Shown here in pieces: positions 59,444 to 64,000 of a stretch of DNA of 64,000 nt (position 1 is the stretch's first letter; each line of letters opens with the position of its first letter). Below the pieces are notes generated by a model, which made no database searches, was not told the origin of the DNA, and worked only from the letters and a program-made list of their open reading frames with translations. Where the stretch lies: contig NZ_LT607755.1 of assembly GCF_900090275.1 (NCBI RefSeq), positions 1,612,001 to 1,676,000 on the forward strand, read 5' to 3'. Both the position numbers and the translations under genes were made by a program. The stretch comes from Micromonospora zamorensis (GTDB lineage: Bacteria > Actinomycetota > Actinomycetes > Mycobacteriales > Micromonosporaceae).

Positions 59444-60898
59444 ATGGACCTCGCCGCCCCGCCGTCGCAGCTGTCCGACGCCCTGCGCCTCCGGCGCCAC
59501 CTGCACCTGGGCGGCGAATGGTCGTCGCCCGCCGGCACCGACCTGATCGACGTGGAGAACCCGAGCACCGGCGAGCTGATCGGGCAGGTGCCGGCCGGCA
59601 CCCCGGCCGACGTGGACCGCGCCGTGGCCGCAGCCCGCGCCGCCTTCCCCGGCTGGTCGGCCACCGCTCCCGCCGAGCGCTCCGCCCACCTCGACCGGCT
59701 GCACACCGCGCTCGCCGCACGCGCCGACGACCTCGCCCGCACCATCGCCGTCGAGCTGGGCTCGCCGCTCAAGCTCGCCACCCGGGTGCAGGTCGGACTG
59801 CCGTTGACCGTGCTGCGCGACCACGTCGCGCTCGCCGCCCGCGCACCGGTCGACGAGACGATCGGCAACTCCCTCGTCGTCCGCGAGCCGATCGGCGTGG
59901 TCGGTGCGATCACCCCGTGGAACTACCCGCTGCACCAGGTGATGGCGAAGCTGGCGCCCGCGCTGGCCGCCGGTTGCACTGTGGTGCTCAAGCCCAGCGA
60001 GATGACCCCGTTGACCGCGTACCTGCTCTTCGACGCGGTCACCGAGGCCGGCCTGCCGCCGGGGGTGCTCAACCTGGTGACCGGCACCGGGCCGGTGGTC
60101 GGCGAGGCCCTGGCCGGGCACCCCGACGTCGACCTCGTCTCGTTCACCGGCTCCACCGCCACCGGTGCTCGGATCATGCGGCTGGCAGCCGACCGGATCG
60201 CCCGGGTCGCGCTGGAGCTGGGCGGCAAGTCCGCCAACGTGATCCTCCCCGACGCCGACCTGGCCACCGCGGTCAAGGTGGGCGTCGGCAACGCCCTGCT
60301 CAACTCCGGGCAGACCTGCACCGCGTGGACCCGGATGCTCGTGCACCGCGACCGGTACGACGAAGCACTCGACCTGGTCGCCAAGGCGGTGGCCGGCTAC
60401 CGGCTCGGCGACCCGTTCGATCCCTCGACCCGCCTCGGCCCGCTGGTCTCCGCCGCCCAGGCCGAGCGGGTCCGCGGTCACATCGACCGGGCAGTGGCCG
60501 ACGGCGCCCGACTGGTCGCCGGTGGTCCCGACGCCGCGGTGCCGTCTGCGGGGCACTTCGTGGCCCCTACCGTTTTCGCCGACGTGCACCCCGACAGCGC
60601 GCTAGCCCAGGAGGAGGTCTTCGGCCCGGTGCTCGCCGTCCTCCCGTTCGCCGACACCGACGAGGCGGTCGCCATCGCCAACAACTCGAAGTACGGGCTG
60701 GCTGGCGCGGTCTGGTCCGCCGACACCGACGCGGCGCTCGCGGTGGCCCGCCGGCTGCGCACCGGGGCGGTCGACATCAACGGCGCCTCGTTCAACCCGC
60801 TCGCCCCGTTCGGCGGCTACAAGCAGTCGGGCCTGGGCCGGGAGCTGGGCGTGCACGGGCTCGCCGAGTTCTGCGAGCTGAAGGCGATCCAGCGATGA
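59444..60898 (+). CDS. NAD(P)+-dependent aldehyde dehydrogenase
   Basis: A 484-aa enzyme oxidising an aldehyde to the acid. Key residues are present: N160 in TPWNYPLHQ, K183 in VVLKPSEMTP, the FTGST loop (234-238), E258 in LELGGKSAN and the catalytic C292 in NSGQTCTAW. The subgroup resembles actinobacterial ALDHs used on terpenoid or medium-chain aldehydes, but the substrate is not defined. ATG 59444 has agggacgac upstream. It overlaps the alcohol dehydrogenase gene by 4 nt (ATGA), so alcohol-to-aldehyde-to-acid oxidation is the likely unit. Confidence 0.95.
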   Translation: MDLAAPPSQLSDALRLRRHLHLGGEWSSPAGTDLIDVENPSTGELIGQVPAGTPADVDRAVAAARAAFPGWSATAPAERSAHLDRLHTALAARADDLARTIAVELGSPLKLATRVQVGLPLTVLRDHVALAARAPVDETIGNSLVVREPIGVVGAITPWNYPLHQVMAKLAPALAAGCTVVLKPSEMTPLTAYLLFDAVTEAGLPPGVLNLVTGTGPVVGEALAGHPDVDLVSFTGSTATGARIMRLAADRIARVALELGGKSANVILPDADLATAVKVGVGNALLNSGQTCTAWTRMLVHRDRYDEALDLVAKAVAGYRLGDPFDPSTRLGPLVSAAQAERVRGHIDRAVADGARLVAGGPDAAVPSAGHFVAPTVFADVHPDSALAQEEVFGPVLAVLPFADTDEAVAIANNSKYGLAGAVWSADTDAALAVARRLRTGAVDINGASFNPLAPFGGYKQSGLGRELGVHGLAEFCELKAIQR

Positions 60899-62034
60899 GC
60901 GCCCCCGAGTCGTCCCCGGCCGCGTCGGGCGGCGGCGAGCCGGCGGGCGCGCCGGTCACCGTCCGCGCCCTGGTCGCGCGTGGGGCCGGCGCCGAGCTGC
61001 GAATCGAGCAGGTACGCCTGCCCGCGCCCGGTCCCGGCGAGGTGCGGGTGACGATCCGGGCTGCCGGTGTCTGCCATTCGGATCTGTCGATGGTGAACGG
61101 CACCCTCGCCGCGAGGTTCCCGCTGGTCCTCGGGCACGAGGCGACCGGGGTGGTGGCCGAGACCGGCCCCGGCAGCCGGCTGGCGGTCGGCACCCCGGTG
61201 GTGCTCAACTGGGCGCCGGCCTGCCGGGCCTGCTGGTGGTGCCGGCACGGCGAGCCTTGGTTGTGCGCCGCCACCACCGCGCCCACAGTGGCGCGTGGCG
61301 AGACCGACGACGGCACCCCGCTGCACCTCACCCTCGGCCTCGGCGCGCTCGCCGAGGCGGTGGTGGTGCCGGACAACGCCGTCATCCCGATCCCCGCCGG
61401 GCTGCCCCCGGAGCAGGCCGCCCTGCTGGGCTGCGCGGTGCTCACCGGCACCGGCGCGGTGCGCAACACCGCCCGCGTCGTACCCGGTGAGTCGGTCGCG
61501 GTGATCGGCCTCGGCGGGGTCGGCCTCGCCGTGCTCGCCGCCGCCCGCCGGGCCGGCGCCACCACGATCCTCGCCGTGGACGTCGCCGAGGCCAAGCGCG
61601 ACCTGGCGCTCGCCGCTGGGGCGACCGACTTCCTGCTCTCCGACGACCGGCTGTCCAAGGAGGTGCGGGCGCGCACCGAGGGCCGCGGCGCCGACCACGC
61701 CTTCGAGTGCGTCGGTCGCGCCGCCACCATCCGGGCGGCCTGGCGGCTCACCCGGCGCGGGGGAGCGGTGACCGTGGTCGGCATGGGCGCCAAGGACGAC
61801 ATGGTCAGCCTCGGCGCGCTGGACATCTTCCACTCCGCGCGGACCCTGCGCTCCTCGGTGTACGGCTCATCCGACCCGGACCGGGAGGTGCCCGTGCTGG
61901 CAGCCGAGCTCGCCGACGGTGCACTGGATCTGGGTGTGCTGGTCAGCGGCACGCTCCCGCTGGACGACGCGCCCTCGGCGTTCGACCGGCTGGCCCGGGG
62001 CGAGGGCGCTCGCTGGGTGGTCACCCTGGACTGA
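60895..62034 (+). CDS. Zinc-dependent alcohol dehydrogenase (MDR family)
   Basis: A 379-aa medium-chain dehydrogenase. Catalytic zinc ligands are C60 in AGVCHSD and H81/E82 in LGHEATG. The structural zinc set is C110, C113, C116 and C124 (CRACWWCRHGEPWLC). The NAD-binding Rossmann loop is VAVIGLGGVGLAVLAAA, with an acidic residue at the end of strand 2 (AVDVAEAK), which favours NAD+ over NADP+. The first ~20 residues are an Ala/Gly/Pro-rich extension. It is coupled to the aldehyde dehydrogenase gene and follows it in the pathway direction. Confidence 0.95.
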   Translation: MSAPESSPAASGGGEPAGAPVTVRALVARGAGAELRIEQVRLPAPGPGEVRVTIRAAGVCHSDLSMVNGTLAARFPLVLGHEATGVVAETGPGSRLAVGTPVVLNWAPACRACWWCRHGEPWLCAATTAPTVARGETDDGTPLHLTLGLGALAEAVVVPDNAVIPIPAGLPPEQAALLGCAVLTGTGAVRNTARVVPGESVAVIGLGGVGLAVLAAARRAGATTILAVDVAEAKRDLALAAGATDFLLSDDRLSKEVRARTEGRGADHAFECVGRAATIRAAWRLTRRGGAVTVVGMGAKDDMVSLGALDIFHSARTLRSSVYGSSDPDREVPVLAAELADGALDLGVLVSGTLPLDDAPSAFDRLARGEGARWVVTLD

Positions 62035-62103
62035 GCACGCGGGTCGGCCGGTGCGAGAGTGGGCCGCGCCGCGGGTTGGTGTGGCTGTGGGTCGGGAGGT
62101 CGC

Positions 62104-63156
62104 GTGACGGTGTTCGCCTGTGCGGGCTGCGGTGCCACGCTGAGCGTGCCAATGTCGCGGGTGCCGCTGCCGGTGCACGTCGACCAGCGGTACGGCCACG
62201 GGTTGCTCGGCGTGCTGATGGAGCCCCGGACGTACGCCGTGAATCCCGACCCCTTCGGACCACCGTGGCGGCCCTGGGCCGAAGTCGGCGCAGCCGAGGC
62301 GGAAGCCTGTGGTGTGTACGCGCCGGTGGGCGCGCTGTCGGGTGGTTCGCGGGGAGCGGCTGTGCTCGCGCCGGGCGATGTGCGGGGGACCGTCTTCATT
62401 CCGGCGCGGTCCGGTGGACTCTGCTGCGGACTGGACGGCCGGGACGGCCCTAACCTGGCGTGTGCACAGTGCGGCCGGCCGGTCGCGACCCGCATCGACG
62501 ACTGTTCGCTCTGGCAGGCGGTGTGGTTCGACCCAGCGGCGGTCCGCCGCGTCGCCGGCGCTGCCGTCCGGCCTCAGACGGTCGACTGGGAGGCGCTGCG
62601 CAGGGACCGGCCGGGCGTACCGCCGGTCGAGCCGCCCGGGCAGTGGCATCCGCTGTGGGAGGCCGCCGTCGGGGCGGCGCTGGCCCGCCTGTTGGCCGTG
62701 TCGGCCGGTACCCGGGTAGCTGTTCCGGACGGCCTCGTCGCCGACACGTTCGGCCGCGCGCTCGACGCTCTGCTCCCGCCGGGTCCGCCGGTCAAGACCC
62801 TGGCCCTGGCCGGACCGGGCCTGCCCACCGTCAGCACCTCCATCGCCCTCGTCCCGCAACACCCACAGACGGGCGAGCACTGGGCGCCGCCCGTAACGGC
62901 GGACGCCGTCCCACTGCCCTGGGACGTCTGGGCGCAATTGGCCTTCCGGCACGACCGGCGGTCCGTCCCAGGAGCCGGCACGATGCCCGCCGACGCCCGC
63001 CGAGACGACCCGTCGCCGCTGACGCCCTTCGGGCTGTTTCGACCCGACGTGGCGGTGTTCCTGTCCACGCTGGCGCGGCTGCGCGAGGTCCGCCAGCCGT
63101 GGCTGCGCGCGATCTACGACCGTGTCACGGGCCATCCGTACGCCGGTCCGTTCTGA
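62104..63156 (+). CDS. Hypothetical protein with zinc-ribbon-like cysteines
   Basis: A 350-aa predicted cytoplasmic protein. The N-terminal FACAGCGATLSVP and the later LACAQCGRPVATRIDDC resemble two halves of a zinc ribbon, with GLCCGLDG between them. The rest is an alpha/beta domain with RVAVPDGLVADTFGRALDAL, FGLFRPDVAVFL and a C-terminal WLRAIYDRVTGHPYAGPF. I do not recognise the family; similar genes seem to occur in actinomycetes. GTG 62104 has gggaggtcgc upstream and is preferred over the longer frame. It lies 69 nt after the alcohol dehydrogenase gene but has no obvious link with it. Confidence 0.7.
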   Translation: MTVFACAGCGATLSVPMSRVPLPVHVDQRYGHGLLGVLMEPRTYAVNPDPFGPPWRPWAEVGAAEAEACGVYAPVGALSGGSRGAAVLAPGDVRGTVFIPARSGGLCCGLDGRDGPNLACAQCGRPVATRIDDCSLWQAVWFDPAAVRRVAGAAVRPQTVDWEALRRDRPGVPPVEPPGQWHPLWEAAVGAALARLLAVSAGTRVAVPDGLVADTFGRALDALLPPGPPVKTLALAGPGLPTVSTSIALVPQHPQTGEHWAPPVTADAVPLPWDVWAQLAFRHDRRSVPGAGTMPADARRDDPSPLTPFGLFRPDVAVFLSTLARLREVRQPWLRAIYDRVTGHPYAGPF

Positions 63157-63215
63157 CTAGACGATCGGACGTCGTCGAGCAGGACGGGACCCCCAAGCAC
63201 TGCTGATTGGCCCGT

Positions 63216-63244
63216 TGCGCCCTCCTATACCTAGCACTATTATG
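63216..63244 (+). promoter_or_regulatory. Promoter of the second padR: TTGCGC–17 bp–TATTAT
   Basis: TTGCGC (63216-63221) and TATTAT (63239-63244) are spaced by 17 bp, 45 nt before the start codon. The -10 box is inside the palindrome at 63231-63260. Confidence 0.65.
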
Positions 63245-63260
63245 CATAGTAGTTCTAGGC
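63231..63260. promoter_or_regulatory. PadR operator candidate, 30-bp near-palindrome
   Basis: The centre is tatgcata. Of the 15 possible base pairs across the 30 bp, 13 match, including cctag/ctagg at the ends. It covers the -10 box of the padR promoter, as expected of an autorepressor. Its A+T content stands out from the surroundings. Confidence 0.7.
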
Positions 63261-63288
63261 TTGGGTTGGGAGAGCGTGGTGAGGTCTC

Positions 63289-63654
63289 GTGAAGGTCGCT
63301 AAGGATCTGGTGGCCGCCTCGGCGACACCGATGGTGCTCGGCATCCTGGCCGAGGGCGAGAGCTACGGCTACGCCATCCTCCGGCGGATCAACGAGTTGT
63401 CCGGGGGCGAGCTGGACTGGACCGAGGGGCTGCTGTACCCGTTGCTGCACCGGCTTGAGCGCCTCGCCTATGTGGAGGCGAGCTGGCAGTCGGCCGTCGG
63501 CGAGCGGAAACGCAAGTACTACAGCATCACCGACAAGGGTCTCGCCGAGCTGGCCGAGCAGCGCCGGCAGTGGGACACCGTCGTGGGCGCGCTCAAGGAG
63601 ATCTGGCATGACCGTGCACCGCTGACGGTGAACCCGCTGGAGGGCCTCGCATGA
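63289..63654 (+). CDS. PadR-family transcriptional regulator (second copy)
   Basis: A 121-aa winged-helix regulator. The HTH is typical: TPMVLGILAEGESYGYAILR, then WTEGLLYPLLHRLERLAYVE and the wing KRKYYSITDKGLAELA. It is a distant paralogue of the protein at 28426-28767. GTG 63289 has gaggtctc upstream. The stop overlaps the ATG of a HAAS-type gene (ATGA), the same arrangement as in the other module. The operator/promoter pair just upstream suggests autorepression. Confidence 0.95.
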   Translation: MKVAKDLVAASATPMVLGILAEGESYGYAILRRINELSGGELDWTEGLLYPLLHRLERLAYVEASWQSAVGERKRKYYSITDKGLAELAEQRRQWDTVVGALKEIWHDRAPLTVNPLEGLA

Positions 63655-64000
63655 CGGCACACGACGGGCCGGAGCAGGTGGAAGCGCAGTTCGCGCAGTG
63701 GCGCCAGTACGTGCTCCGTCGCAGGGAGTTGCAACCGTCGGACGCCGACGAGCTCGAAGACCACCTTCGCGGCTCCGTCGACGAGTTGGTCGCGGCGGGC
63801 CTGAGCCCGGATGAGGCGTTCCTGGTCGCGGTGAAGCGGATGGGCAGCCTCGACGACATCTCCCGCGAGTTCGCCCGGGAGCATTCGGAGCGACTGTGGA
63901 AGCAGTTGGTGCTGACCGGCGACTCCGGCAGTCCGGTTACCGGCGCGCGCTCCCGGCGGGACCTGTGGGTCATGTTCGGCTGCGCGGCGGGTGCGGTGGT
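63651..64000 (+). CDS. HAAS/permease-prefix-domain protein (partial, 3' end outside window)
   Basis: The first 116 codons are visible. Residues ~10-80 form a helical HAAS/permease-prefix domain (FAQWRQYVLRRRELQPSDAD, ELEDHLRGSVDELVAAGL, EAFLVAVKRMGSLDDISREF). The first TM is beginning at the window edge (LWVMFGCAAGAVV). It is translationally coupled to padR and probably encodes a membrane partner that controls or reports the PadR signal. It continues beyond the window. Confidence 0.85.
   Translation, partial: MTAHDGPEQVEAQFAQWRQYVLRRRELQPSDADELEDHLRGSVDELVAAGLSPDEAFLVAVKRMGSLDDISREFAREHSERLWKQLVLTGDSGSPVTGARSRRDLWVMFGCAAGAV

Noticed and set aside
57421..62034. A 1537-codon open frame on the + strand
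   Set aside because: Its first two thirds are antisense to acyl-CoA dehydrogenase and out of frame through tetR and the aldehyde dehydrogenase gene. Only the last part (from 60895) is the alcohol dehydrogenase. Long chance frames are expected at this G+C.

Overview
The window is about 70% G+C, with many GTG starts, actinobacterial gene families and the gene order thrS – HIT hydrolase – pgsA – patA – pimA – pdxS – pdxT – yebC that is known from mycobacteria and other mycolic- and PIM-making actinomycetes. Codon use, the membrane-anchored HTH proteins and the PadR/HAAS modules fit a filamentous actinomycete, most likely Micromonosporaceae (Micromonospora-like). This assignment rests on pattern recognition, not on a database search. 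I see no rRNA, tRNA, CRISPR array, transposase or integrase.

Layout. 0-4.6 kb: end of a response regulator gene, an ADP-ribosylglycohydrolase, a YcnI-like protein and thrS. 4.6-7.6 kb: secreted M15 peptidase, Ap4A-type HIT hydrolase, aldo/keto reductase, then a spacer with a strong hairpin and a 7-bp tandem repeat. 7.6-18.5 kb: an EF-G paralogue, the phosphatidylinositol mannoside genes (pgsA, patA, pimA), vitamin B6 synthase (pdxST), a divergent XRE regulator/flavin reductase pair, yebC and a DUF402 hydrolase. 18.5-23.1 kb: two divergent one-TM proteins with a cytoplasmic HTH and an extracellular sensor-like domain, then a vanadium haloperoxidase-like enzyme. 23.2-28.8 kb: PadR–HAAS–histidine kinase–response regulator–ABC exporter, all leftward. 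28.9-33 kb: secreted protein, Ser/Thr kinase, ECF sigma factor with lipoprotein, YciO. 33-38.7 kb: dnaE and an ABC-F ATPase with a candidate leader peptide. 38.7-42.5 kb: CitAB/DctSR-like two-component system with dicarboxylate transporter dctA.

42.6-46.7 kb is a low-G+C island (about 50% in sampled lines), rich in TTA/ATA codons. It carries a 905-aa fusion of an HD phosphohydrolase domain to a phosphoribosyltransferase-like domain, plus two small unknown genes on the other strand. This is the best candidate for an undescribed conflict or anti-phage system. A standalone SLATT-type (DUF4231) membrane effector lies at 50.0-50.9 kb. Around these are an ECF sigma operon, an AraC regulator, and an ECF sigma/anti-sigma-like pair (52-53.8 kb).

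54-62 kb: FUSC transporter, class V aminotransferase, and a catabolic set (acyl-CoA dehydrogenase, TetR, aldehyde dehydrogenase, alcohol dehydrogenase) in which two matching 19-bp sites suggest one TetR regulon. 62-64 kb: an unknown gene and a second PadR–HAAS module with a clear promoter/operator, cut by the window end.
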